Shown: one piece after another, positions 34,601 to 42,800 of the stretch
Layout of the letters: each line of letters opens with the position of its first letter
How positions within the stretch are numbered: position 1 is the stretch's first letter
Source: Chlorops oryzae
Lineage: Eukaryota; Arthropoda; Insecta; Diptera; Chloropidae
Assembly (NCBI GenBank): GCA_020466095.1
Contig: CM035807.1
Coordinates: 104,185,002 to 104,249,001 of the forward strand
Reading direction: 5' to 3'
Length of the DNA stretch: 64,000 bases
Position numbers and translations under genes: made by a program
The notes under the pieces: generated by a model
Seen by the model: only the letters and a program-made list of their open reading frames with translations
The model's database searches: none
Told to the model about the DNA's origin: nothing

Positions 34601-37600
34601 GCTAACATAGAATTTCAAGTATTCATTCATTAGTGGCACGATAAGAGAATGATGCAAGCCTCGTGGCTGCAAATATTGCGCAACATGTTTGAGCTTGATT
34701 TTTTTTTCTCTATTTTTTTCTTTTTTACTTCGTCTCTTAACTACAAACGGAGATTGAAAACGATTGAAATAAAAGAACAAGTAATTTCCTATCGGAAATT
34801 CAATCAATTTTATTAGAATCGAATTTTTTTTTTTAGTTGTTTGCCATTTTCGTTTCGAATTAAATAAAATTAAATAAATAAGTTTTGGACAAAATATGTA
34901 TAACTAATTAAAAATAGAGAATAGTTATGTGTAAAAAATAGATACCTATAATCTTTCACATTTTAAATAATCTGATATTTTAAAGAAATCTCCAAAGACA
35001 CACTCCGAAATTGTTTCGAATTGAAGTTCGATTTCAAGCAACCTCTCCAAGTGTAATTGTATCCAGAGGCTCAAGTCGTTAAAGAGTAGCAAAAAAAATT
35101 CTATTGTATTTTTGTTCGAAAAATAGAAAAACAATTACAAAAAAAAAAAAAATTAAAAACAACGAATATGAACCAAAAAAAAAAAAAACAGTCATACACA
35201 AAAGAGAAGTTATGCAATCTTCAGATATATCGTCGACACAAAGGTTAATAGAAACGTTTCGAGAGGTTTTGTAAGATAATTTAACAAAAAGACACAATGA
35301 CGCATAGCGTATTGTAATTTTTTTAATGTTTTCATTCAATTCCCAAATTATTTTACGAAAGTTTCTCAGAAGCGTATTGTAATTTTCTCGAAGACACAAT
35401 AATTGATCTAGAAAAACGTCTCTTTGTCCCTCCCTGTAGTAATTGTGAGTACTCTTCAACTACTCCTCGACAACTCCAACATTCAACTGGTTAAAGCGTA
35501 GACGTCTTTTAGCCACTTTCCAGTCAATTGACACAATGGTCCATAGTTATGTAATAGTTGTACAAAACGCATATCCTTCATTGAACTGCTTTCGACTGGA
35601 TATTGCTTTGATCCCTAGTGTCTAGGCGATTTTCTGAAATAGAGAGAAATATTATAAGTTTTGACTAGTCATCGGTACCCAAATGTAGTGGAAATATGAA
35701 AGGGGAAACTAACAAATGGAAAGGAAAGAAAGGCAAGGAAAGGCAAGAAAAGAAAAGGAAAGGAAAGGAAAGGAAAGGAAAGGAAAGGAAAGGAAAGGAA
35801 AAGGAAAGGAAAGGAAAGGAAAGGAAAGGAAAAGGAAAGGAAAAGGAAAGGAAAGGAAAGACAGAAAGGAAAGGAAAGGAAAGGAAAGGAAAGGAAAGGA
35901 AAGGAAAGGAAAGGAAAGGAAAGGAAAGGAAAGGAAAAGGAAGAAAGGAAAGAAAGAAAGGAAAGGAAAAGGAAAGGAAAGGAAAGGAAAGGAAAGGAAA
36001 GGAAAGGAAGGAAAGGAAAGGAAAAAGGAAAGGAAAAGGAAAGGAAAGGAAAGGAAAGGAAAGGAAAGGAAAGGAAAGGAAAGGAAAGGAAAGAAAGGAA
36101 AGGAAGGAAAGGAAAGGAAAGGAAAGGAAAGGAAAGGAAAAGGAAAGGAAAGGAAGGAAAGGAAAGGAAAGGAAAGGAAAGGAAAAGGAAAGGAAAGAAG
36201 AAAGGAAAAGAAAGAAAGGAAAGGAAGGAAGAAGAAGAATGATGGAAAGGAAAGGAAAGGAAAGGAAAGGAAGAAGGAAAGGAAAGGAAAGGAAAGGAAA
36301 GCAAACGAAAGGAAAGGAATGGAGAAAGAAAGGAAATGAAGGAAAGGATAGAAAGGAATGAAGGAAGAAGGAATATGGAAAGAAAGAATAGAAAGGAATC
36401 GAAAGCAAAGAACAGTAGGGAAAGCGAAAGGAAATGGATATGGAAGAGGAAGAAAGGGAGTTGAGCTGCTCTCAGAGCTTCTTGTTTGCCTGAAGGTACG
36501 TCAAGAATTTCTGGAAGGTAATAGGGATAATGGATATTATGTGTCACGACGTCACGAACCCACAATTCTCATCTGATCCTTGAAAGCGGGGAATAGCAAG
36601 ATTGAAGTGCTCCGTATGCTCTTCAACTGTACAACCTTTCATCTGTTCTGTAACGACTCCTATGTTTGCCATATGGCGACCACATCTTATGTGTCCTGTT
36701 ATCAAGCCCACAAGATTCTGCAGATCAGCTCTCTTCAGTCGAAGGAGAAAGTTTGCGATTTTCTCGTTCGGCTCTTTAACAAAACACTTGTTCTGTTCTG
36801 CAGTTTAAAGCGCCCATCTTTTCTTATGGACATCCGCCGCATAGGAAACGATCCAGCGATTCAAACCTGCAGAACTAATCAGGCTGACTACTAACTGGAG
36901 CTAAATGTGAACTGCGTTACAAGCTTACAAATTATAAATAATAACTTTTCTTTGTTATATTTCAGTTCCCCTTGAAATTGGCATGCTAAAAAGTGAGCAC
37001 TTCAATCGTTGGTACAATTTGGGTCCATATTTCCTTTCGCTATTATCATTCGAGATACCCTTTCAGGTAAGTCAGTCAACCATAAGTAAATCGCCTGCTC
37101 GCTGCCGGCTTTTATTAGCTTAATTACTTTCACGATAATCCAGAGTATTGTTTACAATGAAATAGACAATATATAAAGCCTTTTGCTCGAATGAATTTTT
37201 AGCAATTTTAAATAAATTAACGATAAAGCGGTAATTAAACCAGTCATTCAATTAAGCCGGTCATCGACTAACTCAATAATTTTAGCACCCGTTTTATGCG
37301 CAATAAATGCTGTTTTCACTTCTAATTGACTCGCTGAGCTGTCCGTCCGATTTTGGTGCGACTGGCATTCAAAAGCACTCATGCACAATCGAACAGTCAA
37401 TCAATCAATGAAACAATCAATCAATCAATCGAACAATCAATAGAATCCGCGGTTCTACTTATAGACTCATTGGGCCTAACATTGCGGTAGGGCTTACCCA
37501 GTACATTTGACATCGCACAGACATCGATTGATTAATGAAACAAAAGCGTTATGACAGATTTGTCATTAAAATCCTTAAAATATTAATAATTTTCGAATTA

Positions 37601-38410
37601 ATTTCCATCGTTGAGGCGAATTACATTTGATTAAGTAATTTATAATTAACCTTGATGAATTAATCAATTCAGAGAATGAAGGGAGTGAAATTTTCATTCT
37701 TGTTCATTTTTCACTTTTTTCCTCTCTTAATTTTAATGAATTTTTCGAATTTTCCTATAATGAATTTTAAATGGATTTTATTGATTTTGTTCTTCAGAGC
37801 ATCTGTGCTGTACTCTACATGATAATTAGTATCTACATGACTGGCAATGATAACGAGCAAAAATTTCGCATTTATTATTTCTTACTCCTGGGAGTGCTGG
37901 CCACATTGAGCGCCCAAGCGTGGGGATTCTTTGTCGGCGCCACTCTACCCACAAAGGTAAGGATACATAGTCAATTACGTACATATGTATATACTTGTAT
38001 ACTCGTATATATATATATATATTTTGTGAATATCCAATAATTGTCGTATATGAACCTATTCACAGTTGGCCGTGTTCCTTGGACCGATTTTGGCGGTGTT
38101 GTTTTCGGTCTTCGGATTCTGCTCGCGTTATATCGATATAACGCCGATATTCCGCTGGATGTGGTACATCAGCTACTTTCGTGCCGGCTTCCACGGTGTA
38201 CTGAATGTCGTCTATGGCATGGAGCGGAAATTCTTGCCCTGCCCGGAGAGCACAATGTATTGTCATTTTCGCAGTCCGAAGGTATTCCTCAACTACATGA
38301 TGATCTCGGATGTCAGTTTGATCGATTCAGTGTCTCTAATGGCGACAGTTATTGCCGTTATGCATGCTCTAACACTTCTCACGCTCTGGTACAAATTGAA
38401 TAAGCGATGA
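19354..38410 (+). CDS. ABCG1/ABCG4-like half-transporter, gene 1 (11 coding exons, 736 aa)
   Basis: Coding exons: 19354-19642, 20686-20803, 24928-25123, 25983-26128, 28499-28737, 28826-28957, 29119-29435, 34020-34188, 36966-37066, 37798-37956, 38066-38410. All introns are GT-AG, phases match at every junction, and the sum is 2211 nt ending in TGA. Layout: variable N-terminus (1-90), ATP-binding domain with Walker A GPSGSGKS (119-126), Q-loop Gln167, signature LSGGQ (222-226), Walker B VLYLDE (242-247), D-loop GLDSS, switch His279, a linker (about 370-450), and six membrane segments (from about 488 to the C-terminus) with a Cys-bearing extracellular loop (PCP...YCHF) before the last. By family knowledge it dimerises in a membrane and exports sterols, lipids or related compounds; the actual substrate is unknown. 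The ATG at 19354 is the first in frame after the exon's acceptor. No defect was seen in any motif. Drosophila has several such paralogues and I cannot say which is the orthologue. Confidence 0.95.
19938..20486. mobile_element. 549-bp hAT-like fold-back element in intron 1
   Basis: Nearly the whole element is one palindrome. CAGGGACGTA...GTGCTTATATTGGCCACAGT on the left is mirrored on the right down to ACTGTGGCCAATATAAGCAC...TACGTCCCTG, with a centre near 20205. It is flanked by the 8-bp near-duplication AATCGGGC (19930-19937) and AATCGAGC (20487-20494), as hAT insertions make. A diverged, partly deleted relative lies at 54528-54785. Confidence 0.8.
20686..20803 (+). CDS. ABCG gene 1, exon 2 (Walker A)
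   Basis: Acceptor TTTAG, donor CG|GTGAGT, phase 1 in and phase 2 out. Encodes [20 protein letters not shown] and following residues, the P-loop of the ATPase. Confidence 0.95.
22305..23003 (+). repeat. Dispersed non-coding repeat, AACAAGTAAG...GGGTATAAAAAG
   Basis: It opens with AACAAGTAAGAAAGCTAAAG and the palindromic GTCGGTCAAGCCCGAC, and has three tandem diverged sub-blocks of ~125 bp (TTGTGGGCGTGGCAGTGGG with CCTTTCATTCGCCTTGGTGA). It then runs through GACGGACGGACAGACGGACA and ends ATATACCCCGTTACGCTGGG plus TATAAAAAG. Start and end match the organisation of the repeats at 2090, 12486 and 13780. Confidence 0.65.
23876..24320. mobile_element. Inverted-repeat element in intron 2
   Basis: TGTCCTCTTCCATATAGGCG...GCAGACACATTTT (left) is mirrored as AAAATGTGTCTCCGGCG...CGCCTAGTATGGAACAGGAC (right), about 45 bp with several mismatches. 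Just inside the left arm lies CCGGACCTGTGTACAGGAAG, whose complement is at the very start of the window. It is non-coding. Confidence 0.5.
24928..25123 (+). CDS. ABCG gene 1, exon 3 (Q-loop)
   Basis: Acceptor TTTTTAG, donor TTG|GTAAGT, phase 2 in and phase 0 out. Encodes [12 protein letters not shown], then [18 protein letters not shown], the Q-loop segment. Confidence 0.95.
25254..25666. mobile_element. 413-bp hAT-like miniature element in intron 3
   Basis: The ends are TAGAGCTGTAAAA and TTTTACAGCTCTA. It is flanked by a perfect 8-bp direct duplication GTCAGTAT (25246-25253 and 25667-25674). The interior is rich in TAATCGTTACT words repeated in both orientations. The AGCTGT end motif resembles the larger element at 55578-56685. 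Confidence 0.85.
25720..25890. repeat. Inverted repeat, solo hairpin
   Basis: TTGCCATATAGAACTATAGC at about 25739 is mirrored by GCTATAGTTCTATATGTCCG at about 25872, and GTGGTTCACCA words occur in both arms. The ~150-bp hairpin looks like a small fold-back element without clear target duplication. Confidence 0.45.
25983..26128 (+). CDS. ABCG gene 1, exon 4 (signature and Walker B)
   Basis: Acceptor after a T11 tract, donor AC|GTAAGT, phase 0 in and phase 2 out. Encodes [19 protein letters not shown] and [11 protein letters not shown]. Confidence 0.95.
26995..27257 (+). mobile_element. tRNA-derived SINE, family A copy, with CATA tail
   Basis: The head ends with B box GAGGTTCGATTCCCGGCACA. 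The body has CCAAGCCTAGCACTGGTTTT and ATCGCATGTTAGGGG, and the tail has GTGGTATCACAACGGGC, GGTCTAAATGGCAGCCACTC, then (CATA)n. The A-box region is decayed. The tail matches the LINE 3' end at 59757-59845 in inverse orientation. Confidence 0.75.
27271..27839. mobile_element. 569-bp element with CCCTGCAGCAAGTGCA ends
   Basis: Left CCCTGCAGCAAGTGCAACTA and right CTGCTTGCTACAGGG are inverted copies. The interior repeats ACTAGT words, with TTTTCATATAAAATTCTGTA near the left. A second, diverged copy of the same element lies at 49621-50285. It is non-coding; the superfamily is not assigned. Confidence 0.6.
28499..28737 (+). CDS. ABCG gene 1, exon 5 (D-loop, switch His)
   Basis: Acceptor ATTCCAG, donor C|GTAAGT, phase 2 in and phase 1 out. 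Encodes [14 protein letters not shown] and [20 protein letters not shown], ending in the conserved NPADF. Confidence 0.95.
28826..28957 (+). CDS. ABCG gene 1, exon 6 (start of linker)
   Basis: The 88-bp intron ends with a weak acceptor, ATTAAAG. The joined product reads [16 protein letters not shown], the usual ABCG continuation, so the junction is secure. Donor CAAG|GTAAAT. Confidence 0.9.
29119..29435 (+). CDS. ABCG gene 1, exon 7 (linker to first membrane segment)
   Basis: Acceptor CGTGCAG, donor TAC|GTGAGT. A variable linker rich in Asn/Gln/Thr/Ser is followed by [20 protein letters not shown], the elbow helix preceding the membrane domain. Confidence 0.95.
29981..31268 (+). mobile_element. 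mariner element, 1288 bp, in intron 7
   Basis: Terminal inverted repeats of 32 bp begin TTAGGTGTAGTAAAAAGAAA (left) and, inverted, TTAGGAGTAGTAAAAAGAAA (right), with a single mismatch. TA flanks both ends (29979-29980 and 31269-31270). The length and the D,D34D transposase inside are typical of Tc1/mariner elements. The near-identical ends and nearly open frame suggest a young insertion. It lies on the sense strand of ABCG gene 1. Confidence 0.97.
30166..31191 (+). pseudogene. mariner transposase with one premature stop
   Basis: The frame from ATG 30166 to TAA 31191 covers 341 positions, the normal mariner length. The N-terminal paired-like helix-turn-helix region includes RTGRPI. The WVPHEL motif is present. 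Catalytic aspartates are in VTGDEKW, in HQDNARPHT and in [13 protein letters not shown], the last two separated by 34 residues (D,D34D). The frame is broken once, by TAG at 30934-30936, eleven residues after the second catalytic Asp. No frameshift was seen. A frame extending upstream to 30046 lies in the 5' leader. As it stands the product would lack the third catalytic residue and be inactive. Confidence 0.93.
31319..31922. mobile_element. 604-bp hAT-like element, CAGTGTTGCCAA ends
   Basis: Left CAGTGTTGCCAACT and right AATTGGCATCACTG are inverted copies with few mismatches. The interior repeats AAGCGCTAGATCTAGCGC and related words. The ends are typical of hAT elements, but the 8-bp flanks (AGTCGCAG and CTTAAATC) do not match, so the target duplication is lost or the true ends differ slightly. 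Confidence 0.5.
32368..33420. repeat. Degenerate CAT/CAC-rich tract, about 1.05 kb
   Basis: Almost the whole stretch is built from CAT, CAC, ATC and AAC triplets (for example CATCATCATCATCATCAA) with strong strand asymmetry: very few G on the plus strand. It decays toward 33400-33550. The poly-His open frame at 32304-32498 is a by-product. It lies in intron 7 of ABCG gene 1. Confidence 0.9.
34020..34188 (+). CDS. ABCG gene 1, exon 8 (membrane segments 1-2)
   Basis: Acceptor CAACAG, donor T|GTAAGT, phase 0 in and phase 1 out. Encodes [20 protein letters not shown] and [15 protein letters not shown], the first hairpin of the membrane domain. Confidence 0.93.
35697..36330. repeat. (GGAAA)n pentanucleotide array, about 630 bp
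   Basis: The plus strand is almost pure purine: GGAAA repeated over 100 times with occasional GGAAAA, GAAA and GGAA variants, decaying into GAAAGGAATG-like sequence to about 36440. The Lys/Gly/Glu-rich (plus) and Phe/Leu/Ser/Pro-rich (minus) open frames over it are artefacts of the repeat. It lies in intron 8, purine strand as the sense strand. Confidence 0.97.
36555..36875 (-). pseudogene. LINE (non-LTR retrotransposon) ORF2 3'-part relic
   Basis: On the minus strand, an open stretch reads [20 protein letters not shown], then [17 protein letters not shown] and a His/Glu-containing tail. The L(I/L)TGH motif with the preceding R-x-D-L/LVG wording is characteristic of the region after reverse transcriptase and RNase H in Jockey/I/R1-type LINEs. 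A stop and a frame change lie just upstream (about 36790). It is a decayed fragment with no 3' tail. Confidence 0.6.
36966..37066 (+). CDS. ABCG gene 1, exon 9 (segment 3, first part)
   Basis: Acceptor TATATTTCAG, donor CAG|GTAAGT. The joined codon gives [20 protein letters not shown], matching the conserved FPLE...REH-NxWY motif of ABCG transporters. Confidence 0.95.
37067..37797. other. Intron 9 of ABCG gene 1
   Basis: 731 bp, AT-rich, with a (CAAT)n-like run of CAATCAATCAATCAATCGAA at about 37397-37440. Nothing else was seen. Confidence 0.6.
37798..37956 (+). CDS. ABCG gene 1, exon 10 (segments 3-4)
   Basis: Acceptor TTCTTCAG, donor AAG|GTAAGG, phase 0 at both ends. Encodes [15 protein letters not shown] and [19 protein letters not shown]; the AQ-WG-F-GA wording is the conserved segment-4 helix. 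Confidence 0.95.
38066..38410 (+). CDS. ABCG gene 1, exon 11 (segments 5-6, stop)
   Basis: Acceptor TTCACAG. Encodes [19 protein letters not shown], the extracellular loop with [11 protein letters not shown], a last helix and a basic C-terminus KLNKR, then TGA at 38408-38410. Its length (345 nt) is identical to the last exon of ABCG gene 2. Confidence 0.95.
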   Translation: MAVFLGPILAVLFSVFGFCSRYIDITPIFRWMWYISYFRAGFHGVLNVVYGMERKFLPCPESTMYCHFRSPKVFLNYMMISDVSLIDSVSLMATVIAVMHALTLLTLWYKLNKR

Positions 38411-38424
38411 AGAGCGAAAACTAA

Positions 38425-38430
38425 AATAAA
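38425..38430 (+). terminator. Possible polyadenylation signal, ABCG gene 1
   Basis: AATAAA lies 15 nt after the stop codon, inside an A-rich run. It is unusually close, and other AATAAA words occur downstream near 39340 and 39450, so the real 3' end is uncertain. Confidence 0.25.
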
Positions 38431-38710
38431 AAAAAAACAAAAAAAGTAAGAAACTTCTGCGCAGGCGCGTCTACCAAAAACTAAACAAGAGGAATCTTGA
38501 TTATATTTAACATAAGAATTGTGAATGTTTTAGTGATAAGTTCGTTTTTACGCCATTTTAAATGTCAGACTTATTTTTTTTTTTTTGTACTGTACTGTAT
38601 GTGTATATTTATATATGTAAGCGTCTCACACATATGTAGCGACATGAAATTCATTCCCATTTTATACTTAGTTTATAAATTCATGTTTTTCTTTTATCCA
38701 GCAGTAAATA

Positions 38711-38870
38711 CAGTGCACTCTCACCTTGCGGACACTCCTCTTAAAAGGACACTTTTTGAGAATGGTTAAGTATTCTTTCTTTTCAAATAGTTTCCTCTTA
38801 AGCGGACAGCTCTGTTAAGCGGACATATATTTTTGGTCCCGTAGGTGCCCGCCTAAGAGAGAGTACACTG
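38711..38870. mobile_element. 160-bp pogo/Tigger-like miniature element
   Basis: CAGTGCACTCTC at the left and GAGAGAGTACACTG at the right are inverted ends, each flanked by TA (38709-38710 and 38871-38872). The interior has GCGGACACTCCTCTTAA and CTCTTAAGCGGACA, the phrases also seen at the window start. It probably lies in or just beyond the 3' UTR of ABCG gene 1. Confidence 0.75.
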
Positions 38871-38872
38871 TA

Positions 38873-39845
38873 GTTCATTTGGTTCAAATGGTTTTTACTT
38901 TGTCGGTTATGGCACTCGGTGGCTGCTCTCATGTTCTGAGAAAGAAAAGAAGTTTCGATACCAAAAAATTAAAAAAAAAAAAATATTAAAAAAAAAACAT
39001 GAGCTGTATTTAAATATTGAAGAAAACTTGCCGAGCTCGTTTTATATTTAAACGAAATTTTATTTCGATATTCAAGACCAAAACGTAGGACATATTCCAT
39101 TAGTTTAATTGCTTTGAGACCAAAATTTTGAAAATTAATTTTAAGCTTTTTAATACTATTAACAATTAAGTTGAAATTATTTTAGAAAACGGAAAATTGT
39201 GATTTGAATGTCTAACCCATTTTTAGTTTAAACTAGACAATGTTTTTGCTTTGATTAATATCTCGAAATTAAGTGTCACCTTTATTTTCTTGCAAAGATT
39301 TTAAGTGAAAATCGATTTCGTTCTTAGTCGATTTCGTAATAAAGAAAAGAAAGTTAATTGAATGATGATAATAATTAGCAATTAGCTTTTAATATTTATT
39401 GCAACCAATCGTGACTGGACATAAGCCAGAGATAAGTCTAACATTTAAATAAAATATTTAAAAAATTTCAAATAAAAATCCAATCAAAATTCAAACAAAG
39501 AAATTAGAGTAATGGGTTGTACAATTGAAATTAAGCATAAGTACTTAATCAAATTGTAATTTGAGTTTAATTAATTGATTAATTAATAGAATTCTTTATG
39601 ATTTGAATATTCTTTTCGTTGTTTATATTTACAGCAGCTTGCCATTACAACATACCAATTTGGTAACAAATTTCGCCAAAAAATATGTTGCGGCATTTAC
39701 TTTGCAAGAATTAATATTACCCCTAAGAGTATACTACGTATTTTTATGGCTTGATATAGAGACTAGAGATGTCAACGTGACGTGATCGTGAGCGTCAGCA
39801 ATTTCGTTTTTCTAATTAGGGCCATCCATTAATAACGTTAGGTTT
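38873..39845. other. Spacer between the ABCG genes, nothing recognised
   Basis: AT-rich, no splice-bounded exon and no clear repeat. Confidence 0.4.
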
Positions 39846-42800
39846 TCGTAACTGTTTTCACGTTCGCGTCTGAAGTCTATCATTTAGCAAAAAATGTATG
39901 GAGTAAAGCACTCTGCGAAAGAAATATATCAAAGACTTAAGACGCGAACGTGAAAACAGCTTGTCAAAGGCTTGTATACTCGCTAAGTCTAGTTCAGACA
40001 CCAACTGTCATAGCGAATACACAAACCTTTGTCGTAACACATTTCGTACATACAATAATTTAGCCAAGACATAAAATTTGTGTCTTAGATAGGCACGTTG
40101 GTTTTGGTTCGGATCTGTGCTATGACAGTTGGTGTCTGAACTCTGCTCTTACGTCACGAATATCTGATAGAGGACTTTAAGAGGGCGTAGCACAAAAAGT
40201 AGGCGTGGCAGCGTTACGAACTTCAACTTTTCCAACTCTGGGGCACAAAAGTAAGCTAAATTCCGAATGTGGGTCCCATGGGTTCAAAATTGTGGATTTT
40301 AGAAAAACCCGTTTTCTGTTTGAGGGGGTTGGGGTGGTTCGATTTCGAAAATTTTTTGGGAATCTCTTAGATCTAGAGATAGAAGCGTCCATGCCAAATT
40401 TCAAGACCCTAGGGTAACTCCTTCTATGATTTACCAAGAAATGTATGGAGGTTAAGCGCTTGAACTCCATACATTTCTTGGTAAATCATAGAAGGAGTTG
40501 CCCTAGGGCTTTGAAATTTGGCATGGACGTTTCAATCTCTAGATCTAAGAGATTCCCAAAAAATTTTTGAAATCGAACCACCCCAACCCCCTCAAACAGA
40601 AAACGGGTTTTTCTAAAATCCACAATTTTGAACCCATGGGACCCACATTCGGAATTTAGCTTACTTTTGTGCCCCAGAGTTGGAAAAGTTCAAGTTCGTA
40701 ACTCTGCCACGCCTACTTTTTGTGCTACGCCCACTCAAAGACCTCCGTCACTAATTCGTGACGTATGCACCTAGTTCAGATAACATGCATAGCTAAGACT
40801 CAAACAACTAGCATAGCGAATACACAAGCTGTTGAAAAGCTTTTTCACGTTCGCGTCTTAAGTCTGCTCTTACGTCACGAATATCTGATAAAGGACTTTA
40901 AGAGGGCGTAGCACAAAAAGTAGGCGTGGCAGCGTTACGAACTTCAACTTTTCCAACTCTGGGGCACAAAAGTAAGCTAAATTCCGAATGTGGGTCCCAT
41001 GGGTTCAAAATTGTGGATTTTAGAAAAACCCGTTTTCTGTTTGAGGGGGTTGGGGTGGTTCGATTTCGAAAATTTTTTGGGAATCTCTTAGATCTAGAGA
41101 TAGAAGCGTCCATGCCAAATTTCAAGACCCTAGGGTAACTCCTTCTATGATTTACCAAGAAATGTATGGAGTTAAGCGCTTAACTCCATACATTTCTTGG
41201 TAAATCATAGAAGGAGTTACCCTAGGGTCTTGAAATTTGGCATGGACGCTTCTATCTCTAGATCTAAGAGATTCCCAAAAAATTTTCGAAATCGAACCAC
41301 CCCAACCCCCTCAAACAGAAAACGGGTTTTTCTAAAATCCACAATTTTGAACCCATGGGACCCACATTCGGAATTTAGCTTACTTTTGTGCCCCAGAGTT
41401 GGAAAAGTTCAAGTTCGTAACTCTGCCACGCCTACTTTTTGTGCTACGCCCACTCAAAGACCTCCGTCACTAATTCGTGACGTATGCACCTAGTTCAGAT
41501 AACATGCATAGCTAAGACTCAAACAACTAGCATAGCGAATACACAAGCTGTTGAAAAGCTTTTTCACGTTCGCGTCTTAAGTCTGCTCTTACGTCACGAA
41601 TATCTGATAAAGGACTTTAAGAGGGCGTAGCACAAAAAGTAGGCGTGGCAGCGTTACGAACTTCAACTTTTCCAACTCTGGGGCACAAAAGTAAGCTAAA
41701 TTCCGAATGTGGGTCCCATGGGTTCAAAATTGTGGATTTTAGAAAAACCCGTTTTCTGTTTGAGGGGGTTGGGGTGGTTCGATTTCGAAAATTTTTTGGG
41801 AATCTCTTAGATCTAGAGATAGAAGCGTCCATGCCAAATTTCAAGACCCTAGGGTAACTCCTTCTATGATTTACTAAGAAATGTATGGAGTTCAAGCGCT
41901 TAACCTCCATACATTTCTTGGTAAATCATAGAAGGAGTTACCCTAGGGTCTTGAAATTTGGCATGGACGCTTCTATCTCTAGATCTAAGAGATTCCCAAA
42001 AAATTTTCGAAATCGAACCACCCCAACCCCCTCAAACAGAAAACGGGTTTTTCTAAAATCCACAATTTTGAACCCATGGGACCCACATTCGGAATTTAGC
42101 TTACTTTTGTGCCCCAGAGTTGGAAAAGTTCAAGTTCGTAACTCTGCCACGCCTACTTTTTGTGCTACGCCCACTCAAAGACCTCCGTCACTAATTCGTG
42201 ACGTATGCACCTAGTTCAGATAACATGCATAGCTAAGACTCAAACAACTAGCATAGCGAATACACAAGCTGTTGAAAAGCTTTTTCACGTTCGCGTCTTA
42301 AGTCTGCTCTTACGTCACGAATATCTGATAAAGGACTTTAAGAGGGCGTAGCACAAAAAGTAGGCGTGGCAGCGTTACGAACTTCAACTTTTCCAACTCT
42401 GGGGCACAAAAGTAAGCTAAATTCCGAATGTGGGTCCCATGGGTTCAAAATTGTGGATTTTAGAAAAACCCGTTTTCTGTTTGAGGGGGTTGGGGTGGTT
42501 CGATTTCGAAAATTTTTTGGGAATCTCTTAGATCTAGAGATAGAAGCGTCCATGCCAAATTTCAAGACCCTAGGGTAACTCCTTCTATGATTTACCAAGA
42601 AATGTATGGAGTTCAAGCGCTTAACCTCCATACATTTCTTGGTAAATCATAGAAGGAGTTACCCTAGGGTCTTGAAATTTGGCATGGACGCTTCTATCTC
42701 TAGATCTAAGAGATTCCCAAAAAATTTTCGAAATCGAACCACCCCAACCCCCTCAAACAGAAAACGGGTTTTTCTAAAATCCACAATTTTGAACCCATGG

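Larger units (their letters stand above)
34189..36965. other. Intron 8 of ABCG gene 1
   Basis: Holds the GGAAA array (35697-36330) and a minus-strand LINE relic (36555-36875). The 34285-34460 stretch is GC-richer, with a minus-strand 60-aa frame that may be a transposase scrap. The rest is AT-rich. Confidence 0.55.

Noticed and set aside
35665..36565. Long open frames on both strands (200-298 codons) over the GGAAA array
   Set aside because: Lys/Glu/Gly-rich and Phe/Leu/Ser/Pro-rich translations of a stop-free pentanucleotide repeat; not genes.
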